Source of the DNA: an uncultured Prevotellaceae bacterium
GTDB lineage: Bacteria; Bacteroidota; Bacteroidia; Bacteroidales; Bacteroidaceae
Assembly: GCA_900315745.1 (NCBI GenBank)
Contig: ONAG01000040.1
Location: 1 to 64,000 of the forward strand
Length of the DNA: 64,000 nucleotides
Direction: 5' to 3'
Shown here: positions 14,431-24,005 of the stretch, piece after piece
Numbering within the stretch: the first letter of the stretch is position 1
Layout: each line of letters begins with the position of its first letter
The notes under the pieces: model-generated
Database searches by the model: none
Told to the model about the DNA's origin: nothing
Seen by the model: only the letters and a program-made list of their open reading frames with translations
Made by a program: the position numbers and the translations under genes

Positions 14431-14438
14431 CAAAATTA
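14431..14438 (-). promoter_or_regulatory. -7 element of lacI
   Basis: Minus strand TAATTTTG, matching TAnnTTTG, 34 bases upstream of the lacI ATG. No good -33 match. Confidence 0.5.
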
Positions 14439-14489
14439 ATAATTTTATCAACATGTTGTATTTCATCATTTTTATTTTTGTTTTTTCTA

Positions 14490-14505
14490 TTGCGCAAACG
14501 ATTGC
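14490..14505. promoter_or_regulatory. LacI-type operator upstream of susC
   Basis: TTGCGCAAACGATTGC contains the near-palindrome GCAAACGATTGC centred on CG at 14499/14500, the typical LacI-family operator form. Its centre is about 62 bases upstream of the susC -7 element. See the matching site before the amylase at 23902. Confidence 0.7.
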
Positions 14506-14561
14506 ATGGCATATCCAATAAAAAAAATGAAACAAAAGAAACAACAACTCAAAAAAAAATC

Positions 14562-14569
14562 TAATTTTG
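14562..14569 (+). promoter_or_regulatory. -7 element of the susC operon
   Basis: TAATTTTG matches TAnnTTTG and implies a 5' leader of about 135 bases before susC. No -33 TTTG is present at 18-20 bases upstream, which suggests dependence on an activator. Confidence 0.55.
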
Positions 14570-14709
14570 CAAAATGAAACAATCATACAACTCTTGTCTT
14601 CGGCGGGTTGTGAAAAGTCGCCATCTCATAAGGAGTATATACAATATTAATATTATAGATTGCTAACCAATATTTATTTCAATTCAATACTAAAAACTTA
14701 ATAACAAAA

Positions 14710-17700
14710 ATGATGAAGCAGGTAAATTTCGCTATTCCTGTTAGGGCTCTTGGCCTCATCTTGGGGCTATTCCTATCAGTGAGTGCCTTTGCACAGTCAT
14801 TGACTGTCAATGGCCACGTAAAGGATGCTACCGGCGAAGACATTATCGGTGCCACCATCCGCATCGCAGGACAGACGGGCGGTGTGATTACCGACTTTGA
14901 CGGTAGATTCACAATTGAAGCAAAGAAAGGCGACGTGCTGCAAATCTCATACATCGGCTATGAGACAATGGAAGTACCCGCAGAACCACAAGTGGAAGTT
15001 TTACTAAAGGACGACTCCCATGCTCTCAACGAAGTGGTGGTCATTGGTTATGGTGTGGCAAGGAAAAACGACCTCACCGGCTCCGTGACAGCCATCAAGC
15101 CAGATGAGAAAAACCATGGTCTCATCACCAATGCTCAGGACATGATACAAGGTAAGATTGCCGGTGTCAACATCACCAACAGTGGTGGTGCTCCTGGTGG
15201 TGGTGCCAACATCCTCATTCGTGGCGGTTCGTCTCTCAATGCCAGCACCGCACCTCTTATCGTGATTGATGGTCTGGCTATGGACAACCAAGGCATCAAG
15301 GGTGTCTCCAACCCTCTTACCATGGTCAACCCCAACGACATCGAGAGTTTCACTGTTTTGAAAGACGCCTCTGCAACAGCCATCTATGGTAGCCGCGGCT
15401 CCAATGGTGTCATCATCATCACCACGAAAAAAGGACGCACGAGCATGGCTCCAAAAGTGAGCTACAACGGCAATGTCTCCTACTCAGTGAAAAACAGCTC
15501 GATCGACTTGCTCGATGCCGACCAATACCGCAAGTTCATCAAGAGCTACTATGGCGAGGGGTCGGAAGCCGCATCCCTCTTAGGCAATGCCAATACTGAC
15601 TGGATGGACGAGATTTTCCATTCTGCAGTGAGCACTGACCACAATGTGACCGTACAAGGCGGTCTGAAGAACTTGCCATATCGCTTCAGCGTAGGCTACA
15701 CTGACCAAAACGGTATCCTGAAAACATCCAACTTCCAGCGTACCACTGCCAGCGTGACGCTGAACCCATCACTGTTCAACGATCACCTGAAGTTCAACAT
15801 CAACGGCAAGTTCATGTACGCCCACACTCGTTATGCCAACGAGGCTGCCATAGGCGATGCTTTGCGTATGGACCCCACACAGCCGGTCACTTCCACAGAC
15901 CCCAAATATGAGAACTTCCATGGATATTGGCAATGGACCGACTCGGGCGCATCTCTGAAAGATCCCAATTACCCAGTCACATGGAACCGCAACACCGTTG
16001 CCAACCCTGTGTCACGTCTTTACGAAAAGAACGACCGTGCCAATTCATACGATTACATGGGCAACATCGAAATGGACTACAAAGTGCATGGCTTCGAAGA
16101 CCTGCGAATCCACATGAACGCCAGCGGCGACTGGGCTAACGGAAAACAACTCACCGACTATGAAAAATGGGGACCATCCAATTTCTATTATGGAAACAGC
16201 GGATACTCCAATGAGCACAAATACAACCTCACCTATTCGGCATACGCACAATACTACAAGGACTTCCTCAAGACTCAGCATTTCGACATAATGGTGGGCT
16301 ATGAGTGGAGCCACACTAAATACTGGGGCGAATCTTTCTATGCTGGTCTGTATCCTACAACCACCAATCAAGTCGTGACACTTGCCGATGGATCGACATT
16401 GCCAGCTGCCGGCAAGCAATATCCTTATGACGCAAAAGTCAATCCGTGGAAATCGGAAAGCTATCTCGTGAGTTTCTTCGGCCGTGCCAACTACATAGCT
16501 TTCGACCGTTACATGGTGACTGCCACAGTGCGTCGAGATGGTTCTTCTCGTTTCTACGACCACTGGGCAACATTCCCATCTGTTGCCTTGGGTTGGAAAA
16601 TCAACGAGGAAGCTTTCTTGCGCAATGTAAGTTGGATCGACGAAATCAAGCTCCGTCTTGGCTGGGGTAAGACTGGCCAGCAAGATGGCATCGGCGACTA
16701 CAACTATTTCGCCTCATACAACGTCAACACCACCAATGTGGATGGACGCTATCCACTGATTGGCGTAAATGACAGTGGTCTGCTCTACAGACCCGACGCT
16801 TACAACAAGAACCTGAAGTGGGAAACCACAACCACCTACAACATAGGTCTCGACTTCCAGTTCTTCCGCAATCGCGTCAGCGGTAGCGTTGACTACTATT
16901 ACCGCAAGACCACAGACCTAATCAACTGGGCTTCAGTGTCTGCCGGCTCCAACTTCCGCAACACCGTTCCTACCAACATCGGTTCGCTCGAGAACCGTGG
17001 TGTCGAGGCTTCGCTGACCGTTCGCCCCGTAGCCAACGAGAACTGGCAGTGGGAGGTGACAGCCAACTTCACATACAACAAGAACAAGATTACCGAACTC
17101 ACTGGCGAGGCATCAAAGATTTTGACTGGTGGCATTTCTGCCGGTACTGGCCAAAACTGCCAGATTCACACCGTAGGCTATCCCGCATACTCATTCTATG
17201 TTTTCCAACAAGTTTACGACGAAGCAGGCAAACCGCTCGAAGGTGTTTATGTTGACCGCAATGCCGATGGCATCATCAACGATTCCGACCGTTACATCTA
17301 CAAGAGCCCGTTTGCACCTTATACTGCAGGTTTGAGTTCACGTCTGCAATACAAGAATGTGGACTTGGGTATCGGTCTGCGTGCAAGCTTCGACAACTAT
17401 GTCTATTGGGACAAACGCATGAGTTACATGAACACAGAGAAACGTTTCGACTCATCGTTCGGCTATCTGCAGAACACCATGCCTGAGGCAGTGGAAGTTG
17501 GATGGGTAACTTACGACAACGCGCTCTCCGACTATTTCGTGCGCAACGCCTCCTTCCTCAAGTGCGACAACATCACACTTGGCTACTCTTTCGCCAACCT
17601 CTTCAAGGGCGGCAGCTACAACGGACTGACTGGTCGTGTATATGCTTCTGCAACAAACGTGTTCACCATCACCAAGTACAAGGGCATCGACCCCGAGGTG

Positions 17701-17772
17701 TACAAAGGCATCGACAACAACATCTACCCACGTCCTTTCACACTGTTGTTAGGTTTGAACCTCTCTTTCTAA
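14710..17772 (+). CDS. susC: SusC-like TonB-dependent outer-membrane transporter
   Basis: 1020-residue outer-membrane receptor that would import starch oligosaccharides using TonB energy. Signal peptide (about 1-28, ending SAFAQ). It is followed by a carboxypeptidase-regulatory-like domain (VNGHVKDATGEDIIGATI, about 30-105), as usual in SusC proteins. Then come the plug domain (GYGVARKNDLTGSV; IRGGSS and GSRGSNGVI motifs) and a long beta barrel ending in an aromatic residue (LNLSF), the outer-membrane insertion signal. Length agrees with the family. It is the first gene of an operon with susD, a SusE-like and a SusF-like gene and an OmpA gene. Two ATGs in tandem (14710, 14713) make the exact start uncertain by one codon. 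Confidence 0.95.
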   Translation: MMKQVNFAIPVRALGLILGLFLSVSAFAQSLTVNGHVKDATGEDIIGATIRIAGQTGGVITDFDGRFTIEAKKGDVLQISYIGYETMEVPAEPQVEVLLKDDSHALNEVVVIGYGVARKNDLTGSVTAIKPDEKNHGLITNAQDMIQGKIAGVNITNSGGAPGGGANILIRGGSSLNASTAPLIVIDGLAMDNQGIKGVSNPLTMVNPNDIESFTVLKDASATAIYGSRGSNGVIIITTKKGRTSMAPKVSYNGNVSYSVKNSSIDLLDADQYRKFIKSYYGEGSEAASLLGNANTDWMDEIFHSAVSTDHNVTVQGGLKNLPYRFSVGYTDQNGILKTSNFQRTTASVTLNPSLFNDHLKFNINGKFMYAHTRYANEAAIGDALRMDPTQPVTSTDPKYENFHGYWQWTDSGASLKDPNYPVTWNRNTVANPVSRLYEKNDRANSYDYMGNIEMDYKVHGFEDLRIHMNASGDWANGKQLTDYEKWGPSNFYYGNSGYSNEHKYNLTYSAYAQYYKDFLKTQHFDIMVGYEWSHTKYWGESFYAGLYPTTTNQVVTLADGSTLPAAGKQYPYDAKVNPWKSESYLVSFFGRANYIAFDRYMVTATVRRDGSSRFYDHWATFPSVALGWKINEEAFLRNVSWIDEIKLRLGWGKTGQQDGIGDYNYFASYNVNTTNVDGRYPLIGVNDSGLLYRPDAYNKNLKWETTTTYNIGLDFQFFRNRVSGSVDYYYRKTTDLINWASVSAGSNFRNTVPTNIGSLENRGVEASLTVRPVANENWQWEVTANFTYNKNKITELTGEASKILTGGISAGTGQNCQIHTVGYPAYSFYVFQQVYDEAGKPLEGVYVDRNADGIINDSDRYIYKSPFAPYTAGLSSRLQYKNVDLGIGLRASFDNYVYWDKRMSYMNTEKRFDSSFGYLQNTMPEAVEVGWVTYDNALSDYFVRNASFLKCDNITLGYSFANLFKGGSYNGLTGRVYASATNVFTITKYKGIDPEVYKGIDNNIYPRPFTLLLGLNLSF

Positions 17773-17820
17773 TGGATTTACAGGCATAGAATAAAGACAA
17801 CTATCATAAATATTACGAAT

Positions 17821-19422
17821 ATGAACTTCAGATATATCAAACATATACTTCCTGCCGCAGCACTGGTTGTTGCAGGACTGAGTTCCTGCACCGGCGACCT
17901 GGACGTCACTCCTATTGACCCCAGCAAGACAATGGTGCCCGACGAGGTGGCACTATTCACCAAATGCTACTCCAACATGGCCTTGCAGGGACAAGGCGGA
18001 CAAGGCGGCGACTGCGACATCGACGGTCTTGACGGCGGTACTGCAGGATTCATACGCCAGTTGTGGAACTCCAACGAACTGACCACCGACGAGGCAATGT
18101 GCGCTTGGGGTGACCCTGGCATACCAGCCTTCAACTACAACCAATATGATGCATCACACCCGATGCTGAAGGGTTTCTACTATCGTCTCTATGTCGGTAT
18201 CACCTATTGCAACCATTACCTTGAGGTGTGCGGTGGAGTTGATGCCACTCGCGAGGCAGAAGTGCGCTTCCTACGTGCTCTTTACTACTATCACTTGATG
18301 GACGCCTTCGGCAACGTGCCTTTTGCAACCGCTCTGATGTCGGAATCTCCAAAACAGATACAGCGCGCAGACCTCTTCAAGTGGATTGAGACCGAACTGC
18401 TTGAAGTGAAGGACAAGATGATGGCGCCTGCAGCACGCAAGGACACCGACAGTGGATATGGCCGCGCAGACCAGGATGCAGCCAACTTGTTGCTGGCTCG
18501 CCTCTACCTGAACGCTGAGGTCTATACGGGCACCGCTCGCTGGAATGAAGCAAAGGAATACGCAGAAAAGGTCATCAACGGTCCCCATAAACTGTGGACT
18601 ACAGGCATGAACGGATGGAGTGCATACCAGATGCTGTTCATGGGCGACAACGGAAGCAACGGTGCCTCTCAAGAGGCTATACTTCCATTGCTTCAGGATG
18701 GTGTGAAGACCACCGCATGGTGTACCTCTCTCTTCCTGATGGCTTCTACATGGAAAGGTGACATGGACACCGAAAGCAACTATGGAACAACTGAGTTATG
18801 GGCAGGCAACCGTGCTCGCATCCAGCTGGTGGGCAAGTTCTTCCCCAACAACGACGCACCACAAGCCTCCATCAAGGATATGGCTGCCGCCGCTGGCGAC
18901 GACCGCGCCCTCTTCTTCGGCATAGACCGCGAACTCAAGATTTCCACTCCAGGAGAGTTCACCTCGGGCTATTCCGTGGGCAAGTTCCGCAACACCTATG
19001 CAAGTGGAGCAACTGCACACAGCTCACAGTTCATTGACACCGACTTCTTCCTGATGCGTGCTGCTGAGGCTTACCTCATCGCTGCTGAGGCCGACGCACG
19101 TCTCAATGGCGGCACCACAAGCAGCACAGGTGCAAACTACATCAATGCATTGCGCCAACGTGCACACACCACCACATCAAGCAGTTTCAATCTCAACCAG
19201 ATTTTGGATGAGCGTGCACGCGAACTCTACTTCGAAGGCTTCCGCCGCACCGACCTGATCCGTTACGGATATTTTGGTGGAGACAACAGCGGCCAGTACT
19301 TGTGGGAATGGAAAGCTGGTGCCGAGAACGGAGCCGCATTCCCTGCATTCCGCAACATCTTTGCCTTACCTGATGAGGATGTTAACGCCAATCCCAACCT
19401 GAAGCAGAATCCTGGATATTAA
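17821..19422 (+). CDS. susD: SusD-like starch-binding surface lipoprotein
   Basis: 533-residue surface lipoprotein, the lid and glycan-binding partner of SusC. The lipoprotein signal has lipobox LSSC (Cys23) followed by TGDLD, an acidic stretch fitting surface export in Bacteroidota. The SusD/RagB fold is indicated by the N-terminal TPR-like helices (EVRFLRALYYYHLMDAFG) and the C-terminal region with DERARELYFEGFRRTDLIRYG. It begins 48 bases after susC. Its context beside amylolytic genes argues for starch over another glycan. Confidence 0.93.
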   Translation: MNFRYIKHILPAAALVVAGLSSCTGDLDVTPIDPSKTMVPDEVALFTKCYSNMALQGQGGQGGDCDIDGLDGGTAGFIRQLWNSNELTTDEAMCAWGDPGIPAFNYNQYDASHPMLKGFYYRLYVGITYCNHYLEVCGGVDATREAEVRFLRALYYYHLMDAFGNVPFATALMSESPKQIQRADLFKWIETELLEVKDKMMAPAARKDTDSGYGRADQDAANLLLARLYLNAEVYTGTARWNEAKEYAEKVINGPHKLWTTGMNGWSAYQMLFMGDNGSNGASQEAILPLLQDGVKTTAWCTSLFLMASTWKGDMDTESNYGTTELWAGNRARIQLVGKFFPNNDAPQASIKDMAAAAGDDRALFFGIDRELKISTPGEFTSGYSVGKFRNTYASGATAHSSQFIDTDFFLMRAAEAYLIAAEADARLNGGTTSSTGANYINALRQRAHTTTSSSFNLNQILDERARELYFEGFRRTDLIRYGYFGGDNSGQYLWEWKAGAENGAAFPAFRNIFALPDEDVNANPNLKQNPGY

Positions 19423-19465
19423 TGTGCTTAGCAAGTAAAATATCAAGCATAAAGACAATAAACAT

Positions 19466-20671
19466 ATGAAAAAGATATATAAATTTTCCATGTTGCTGCT
19501 GGTCGGCGCCTTTGCCCTGACAGCCTGTGAAGATGACAACGACTCAAACCCAATACTGACACAACCAACCTCGTTTGTGCTCAACGAGCCAGCCATCACA
19601 GGCAATGTTGACCTGCAGAAATCGCAGTCTGTGTCCCTTACATGGTCACAGCCCAGACCTTACAACAATTTCGATGCTCCCGTGGTTCCCACTTACAAAG
19701 TTGAAATCTCACCGACGGAATCGTTCAACAAAGCTTATGACCCTAATGCCGATGACAACACCGGTGCTGACTTCTTCGTATTGGACGAGACTTACAGCAG
19801 TGGCCAGAATGTGGAACTCAACACACAGACAATAGACCGCTGGCTCGTGATGCTCAATGGTTGGACAAACGCCGGAATGGTTCCCTCCATGCTCGACCTC
19901 GCCATCCGTGTGAAGGCCGCCATAGTGGACGCCGGATTCAATGAATACAAGCCTATCTACTCCAATGTGGTGAAGCTGAAGGCAGTGCCCTATTACATTG
20001 AGCTGAAACCAGCCGAACCAATAATATGGTACATGGTGGGTAGCTGCATCGGTAGCTCTTCTTGGAGCAACGACGCCAATGGCGTGGGCAATGGACTCGT
20101 TCCTATGTTCCTCGTGCCCAACGAGCAATATGACGCCGCTACTGGCGGTGGCATGACTTCGTTCACCGGATATTTCCCAGAGGAAGGACAATTCAAATTC
20201 GTGCTCACTCCTGGTGACTGGGGCAGCCAGCTCAACTATACCAACGTGAAGAACCCGGGAAGCTTCATCGGCGACTATGATGGCGACAACCACAACATCG
20301 GCATTACGGAGAAGGGCTACTACACCATCAATCTCGACACCAAGAGCAACGAGATCACCATCGACAAATACGAAGGAAGCGTGAAAGTCTATGACCAACT
20401 CTGTGTTGCCGGCACATTCAACGAATGGAGCGACAGCGAAATGACACCTGTGTTCACTCTCGACGGATGTGAGAACCACATTTGGAAGTTTGAAGTGAAA
20501 GGCGGTGACAAGTTGAAAGTCAAGATTCCTGGAAGCTGGGACACCTGCTGGGGTTACAAGAGCGGACTGGCAGGAGAGGCTGACGGTGACGGAAACCTCG
20601 TGGTGCCAGAAGGCAACTACCTGTTCTTGTTCAACGACATCACTGGTGATTATATGTTGATGCAACAATAG
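19466..20671 (+). CDS. susE: SusE-like starch-binding outer-membrane lipoprotein
   Basis: 401-residue lipoprotein with lipobox LTAC (Cys21) followed by EDDND, a typical surface-lipoprotein export signal. An N-terminal SusE-type immunoglobulin-like domain (about 30-170, with SQSVSLTWSQP) precedes two carbohydrate-binding-like beta domains. Each has the WYMVGS or VAGTFNEWSD motif followed by a Trp-rich end, as in SusE and SusF starch-binding modules. It lies 43 bases after susD. It should help hold starch at the cell surface. The name is by position and architecture; sequence between SusE proteins is generally poorly conserved. Confidence 0.82.
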   Translation: MKKIYKFSMLLLVGAFALTACEDDNDSNPILTQPTSFVLNEPAITGNVDLQKSQSVSLTWSQPRPYNNFDAPVVPTYKVEISPTESFNKAYDPNADDNTGADFFVLDETYSSGQNVELNTQTIDRWLVMLNGWTNAGMVPSMLDLAIRVKAAIVDAGFNEYKPIYSNVVKLKAVPYYIELKPAEPIIWYMVGSCIGSSSWSNDANGVGNGLVPMFLVPNEQYDAATGGGMTSFTGYFPEEGQFKFVLTPGDWGSQLNYTNVKNPGSFIGDYDGDNHNIGITEKGYYTINLDTKSNEITIDKYEGSVKVYDQLCVAGTFNEWSDSEMTPVFTLDGCENHIWKFEVKGGDKLKVKIPGSWDTCWGYKSGLAGEADGDGNLVVPEGNYLFLFNDITGDYMLMQQ

Positions 20672-20697
20672 AAACCGAATAAAAAAGAAATACGACT

Positions 20698-22620
20698 ATG
20701 ACTAAGAAAATATTATTTGGAATAGCTCTTGTAGCCTCGTTGGCCGCATGTACCGATGACTACAAAGACTGGCTCTTCCCACAGGTGGTCGACCAGCCAG
20801 TAACAGTTTCCTTCGGCGATGGAAGTGTCACCACTATTGGAGTCATCGACCTCAACAATATCACCGATGAAAACGTAAAGGTTTGTTCCATCACAGCACC
20901 TACAGCCTCGAAAGAAGGCTTTGAACCCATTTACAACATCTCTATCGGCGATGCCAGTTACAACATCTCTGCCGACGGAGCCATGTCTGTTGCCGACCTG
21001 CAGGCAAACATCGTCAATCAGTATGGAAATTGCCGCCCCGTGGAACGTGACCTCCAAGCCACGGTCAGCATGTGGCTCACCAACGGCACTACTGCTGTGA
21101 AGACTGCGACATCAGCACCCTTCACCATCAAGGTCATTCCGAAGGCTCCCGTCATCGAGTCAGCCTACTACCTCACCGGCTCCATCAATGGGTGGGACAA
21201 CACAGACATGACCTACAAACTCACCAACGACGGCAGCGACCCATATGACAACCCAATCTTCAAGGTGCGCATCCCTGCCACCGAGGACGGCAGCAACATC
21301 GAGTTCAAGTTGACACCTGAGAGTGGCATCGGCGGCGACTGGAGCGGCTGTCTGGCAGCAGCCAGCGAGGAGGGCAAGTTCAACTACAACAACGACGGCG
21401 GCAACTTTGTCATCATTGCCGACCCAGACGCCCTCTTCTATGACATCACCTTAAACATGCTCGACCAGACATGGAAGGCTACACCGGTAGGCTTCAATGA
21501 GTTCATCTATGAGATTGGAAACGAGAGCGGATGGAGCGAGCCCCATGCCCTACATGGTGACGGAAATGGCACCTATACTGCCGTCATATACCTCGACGGC
21601 GAGTTCAAGTTCAAGCCCAACAAAGACAACTGGGACGGCGACTGGGAGAAAGCTTCCGGCGACGCTAACAGCGGTACGCTTACGACAGATGGCGAGTCTA
21701 ACGTGGATGCCGTAGCTCCTGGCTTCTACTACATCAAGGTAGATTTGAAGGAAATGACCTATGCGCTCAAACCGGTATCCTCCATCAGCATCATCGGTTC
21801 CGTGAGAGGCAGTTGGGACACCGACGTGGACATGACCTACAACGAGACGCTGAAGTGCTGGGAGGCTCGCGAGACACTCAACGCTGGTGAGTTCAAGTTC
21901 CGCCTCAACCACGACTGGGCCATCAACTGGGGTGGTGAGTTAGACAACCTCACTCAAGATGGTGCCAACTTGCAACTTGCAGCCGACGGACCCTACATCA
22001 TTCGCCTCTATCTCAGTGGCGAGACTCCTGCGCACTGCACCGTCAAGGAAGACAGCGGCTATCCTGACTTCTTCTATGAAATAGGCAACGAGGGCGGCTG
22101 GAGCACCAATCACGCTCTTGCTGGCAACGGAAATGGAGCATACCAGGGATACTACTACTTGGACGGCGAGTTCAAATTCAAGCCAAATGCCGACAACTGG
22201 AATGATGACTTGGAATATGTAGATGGAAACTCCATGGGTGGCACATTGCAGTCATCTGGCGGCCCCAACTGCCCCGACCCAGGTGCAGGCTTCTACCAAA
22301 TCAACCTTGATGTTGCAGCAATGGCATACAACCTCGTCCGCATTGATGCCGTGGGCATCATCGGCGGCTTCAACGGATGGGGAAGCGACGTGGACATGAC
22401 TTACAACAAGGACGAGGGTTGCTGGGAAGCCACGACCACCATCAACGAGGACACCAACCTGAAGTTCCGCGCCAACCACGACTGGGCCATCAACTGGGGT
22501 GGAGATACTGGCAACTTGACTCAAGACGGAGCCGACATCAGTGTCGCAGCCGGTACTTACAAGTTCCAACTCTTCATCAGCTATCAAGGCAACCACCGCG
22601 TGGTCATGACTAAAATGTAA
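20698..22620 (+). CDS. susF: SusF-like multi-domain starch-binding lipoprotein
   Basis: 640-residue surface lipoprotein with lipobox LAAC (Cys18) followed by TDDYKD. An N-terminal beta domain (to about 155) and a binding module (YYLTGSINGWDNTDM, about 160-265) are followed by two copies of a ~189-residue unit, starting near residues 268 and 457. Each unit opens with YEIGNE.GW, contains LDGEFKFKPN, and ends with a second module containing NHDWAINWGG. The aromatic-rich sites are typical of starch-binding modules. It begins 26 bases after susE. The internal duplication makes it longer than B. thetaiotaomicron SusF (about 480 residues, from memory). Confidence 0.82.
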   Translation: MTKKILFGIALVASLAACTDDYKDWLFPQVVDQPVTVSFGDGSVTTIGVIDLNNITDENVKVCSITAPTASKEGFEPIYNISIGDASYNISADGAMSVADLQANIVNQYGNCRPVERDLQATVSMWLTNGTTAVKTATSAPFTIKVIPKAPVIESAYYLTGSINGWDNTDMTYKLTNDGSDPYDNPIFKVRIPATEDGSNIEFKLTPESGIGGDWSGCLAAASEEGKFNYNNDGGNFVIIADPDALFYDITLNMLDQTWKATPVGFNEFIYEIGNESGWSEPHALHGDGNGTYTAVIYLDGEFKFKPNKDNWDGDWEKASGDANSGTLTTDGESNVDAVAPGFYYIKVDLKEMTYALKPVSSISIIGSVRGSWDTDVDMTYNETLKCWEARETLNAGEFKFRLNHDWAINWGGELDNLTQDGANLQLAADGPYIIRLYLSGETPAHCTVKEDSGYPDFFYEIGNEGGWSTNHALAGNGNGAYQGYYYLDGEFKFKPNADNWNDDLEYVDGNSMGGTLQSSGGPNCPDPGAGFYQINLDVAAMAYNLVRIDAVGIIGGFNGWGSDVDMTYNKDEGCWEATTTINEDTNLKFRANHDWAINWGGDTGNLTQDGADISVAAGTYKFQLFISYQGNHRVVMTKM

Positions 22621-22697
22621 AAAACGACAACACAACCGAAAACAACAAAAAATGTTGCTATCAGTTGCATACGTTGTATAAACAAAGAATAACGACT

Positions 22698-23828
22698 ATG
22701 AAAAAAATGAATTATATTCTTGCCATGGTGGCACTCCTTTTCGGAGTGTCCACCACCTCCATGGCACAAGAGACGAGCGAAGACTACTACCCACACAATT
22801 TCATCTCTGTGCAGGGTGGCGCACAAGCTACGCTCACACACTATGACTTCATGGACCTCGTCACACCGCAGTTTGCAGTGTCGTTCGGACGATACTTCAA
22901 CCCAAAAGTGGGCGTGAGGCTTCACCTGCAAGGCTACGAGGCTAAGGGCGGATTCCTGAAAGAACGCTTCCCCGGCCTCACACAAGACCAGGCATACACA
23001 TTCAAAGCCATCACCGGCGACCTCGACCTGCTCATGAACATGAGCAACATCATAAGCCCGAACCGCTCATCACAACGCTTCAACTGGATACTCCTCACGG
23101 GCTTCGGAGTGAACTATGGATGGGACTTCGATGAATACAAGGGCATCGTAAAGGGCATGACCGCCGGCAACCATTTTTATGTAGGTCCTGATCAATGCGG
23201 AACAAAGCATAGCAGCTACAACGGACGCTTCGGTACACAATTCGAGTACAACTTCTCACGCAACTTTGGAATCAACCTCGAATTGGATGCCAACTTCAAA
23301 AACGACTGCTTCAACCTGAAGTCCAACTTCGACCCCGACTGGCAAATCGTTGCTCTGGCCGGCTTGACTTTCAAGTTTGGCATGAAGAAGAAAGCGCCTG
23401 CTCCAGTAGTGGTGCCTCCTGCTCCTGTTGAAGAGAAGCCTGTCGTAAGAGAAGAGCCTAAACCAGAGCCAAAGGTGGAACCCAAGCCGGAACCAAAACC
23501 AGTGGTGAAAGAAGAACCTCTGAAGGAGACCTTCTTCTACACCATACGCGAGTCGGATCCCGACCCAGAAACCACTCTCAACAAGATTGTGGCTTGGTGC
23601 AACAAATACCCACAAAAGGGCATCAGCATCAAGGGCTATGCCGACAAGGGCACTGGCAACCCAAGAGTCAACGTGGGCTACGCAAAGGCTCGTGCTGAGA
23701 AAGTTGCAAAGGCTTTGATACAAAAAGGTATCGACAGAAGCCGCATGACTGTGGAGTCATTCGGCGACACAGTGCAGCCATTCGCCGAGAACGACCGCAA
23801 CCGTTGTGTAATCGTCGTGGGTGAATAA
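22698..23828 (+). CDS. OmpA-family outer-membrane protein at end of sus operon
   Basis: 376-residue envelope protein, ATG at 22698 chosen so that the signal peptide (MKKMNYILAMVALLFGVSTT...MAQ) begins directly. Residues ~25-230 look like an eight-stranded outer-membrane barrel with many aromatic strands. A proline, glutamate and lysine-rich linker (about 232-275, repeated KPEPK) joins it to an OmpA C-terminal domain (about 280-376) containing KGYADKGTGNPRVN and FAENDRNRC. It would anchor to peptidoglycan. It is 77 bases after susF and just before a strong terminator, so it seems to belong to the sus transcript, which is not usual for classical sus operons. Confidence 0.85.
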   Translation: MKKMNYILAMVALLFGVSTTSMAQETSEDYYPHNFISVQGGAQATLTHYDFMDLVTPQFAVSFGRYFNPKVGVRLHLQGYEAKGGFLKERFPGLTQDQAYTFKAITGDLDLLMNMSNIISPNRSSQRFNWILLTGFGVNYGWDFDEYKGIVKGMTAGNHFYVGPDQCGTKHSSYNGRFGTQFEYNFSRNFGINLELDANFKNDCFNLKSNFDPDWQIVALAGLTFKFGMKKKAPAPVVVPPAPVEEKPVVREEPKPEPKVEPKPEPKPVVKEEPLKETFFYTIRESDPDPETTLNKIVAWCNKYPQKGISIKGYADKGTGNPRVNVGYAKARAEKVAKALIQKGIDRSRMTVESFGDTVQPFAENDRNRCVIVVGE

Positions 23829-23856
23829 GCGACACTAATCAAAAATCCTTAAATGA

Positions 23857-23884
23857 CGGGCACCATGTTTGTGGTGCCCGTTTT
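23857..23884 (+). terminator. Terminator of the sus operon
   Basis: Perfect 9-bp stem CGGGCACCA / TGGTGCCCG with a 6-base loop, followed by TTTTCT, 28 bases after the OmpA stop. Confidence 0.85.
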
Positions 23885-23901
23885 CTATTTCAAACCGCCA
23901 A

Positions 23902-23915
23902 TGCAAACGTTTGCA
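23902..23915. promoter_or_regulatory. Perfect palindromic LacI-type operator upstream of amylase
   Basis: TGCAAACGTTTGCA is a perfect 14-base palindrome with a central CG, the standard LacI-family operator form. It shares GCAAACG with the sites next to lacI and susC. Its centre lies about 63 bases before the amylase -7 element. Confidence 0.78.
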
Positions 23916-23971
23916 CGACCATCGCATTGAAAAAAATGCGACACAACAAACCAACCATGGAAAAAAAACAC

Positions 23972-23979
23972 TATATTTG
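23972..23979 (+). promoter_or_regulatory. -7 element of the alpha-amylase gene
   Basis: TATATTTG matches TAnnTTTG, 27 bases before the start codon. No -33 TTTG is seen at the usual distance. Confidence 0.55.
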
Positions 23980-24005
23980 CTTCGAAAACCAAACATCTAC
24001 CTGAC

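Noticed and set aside
19709..20668. Long antisense frame (319 codons) within susE
   Set aside because: It mirrors codon bias of the sense gene, which has a signal peptide, domains and operon context.
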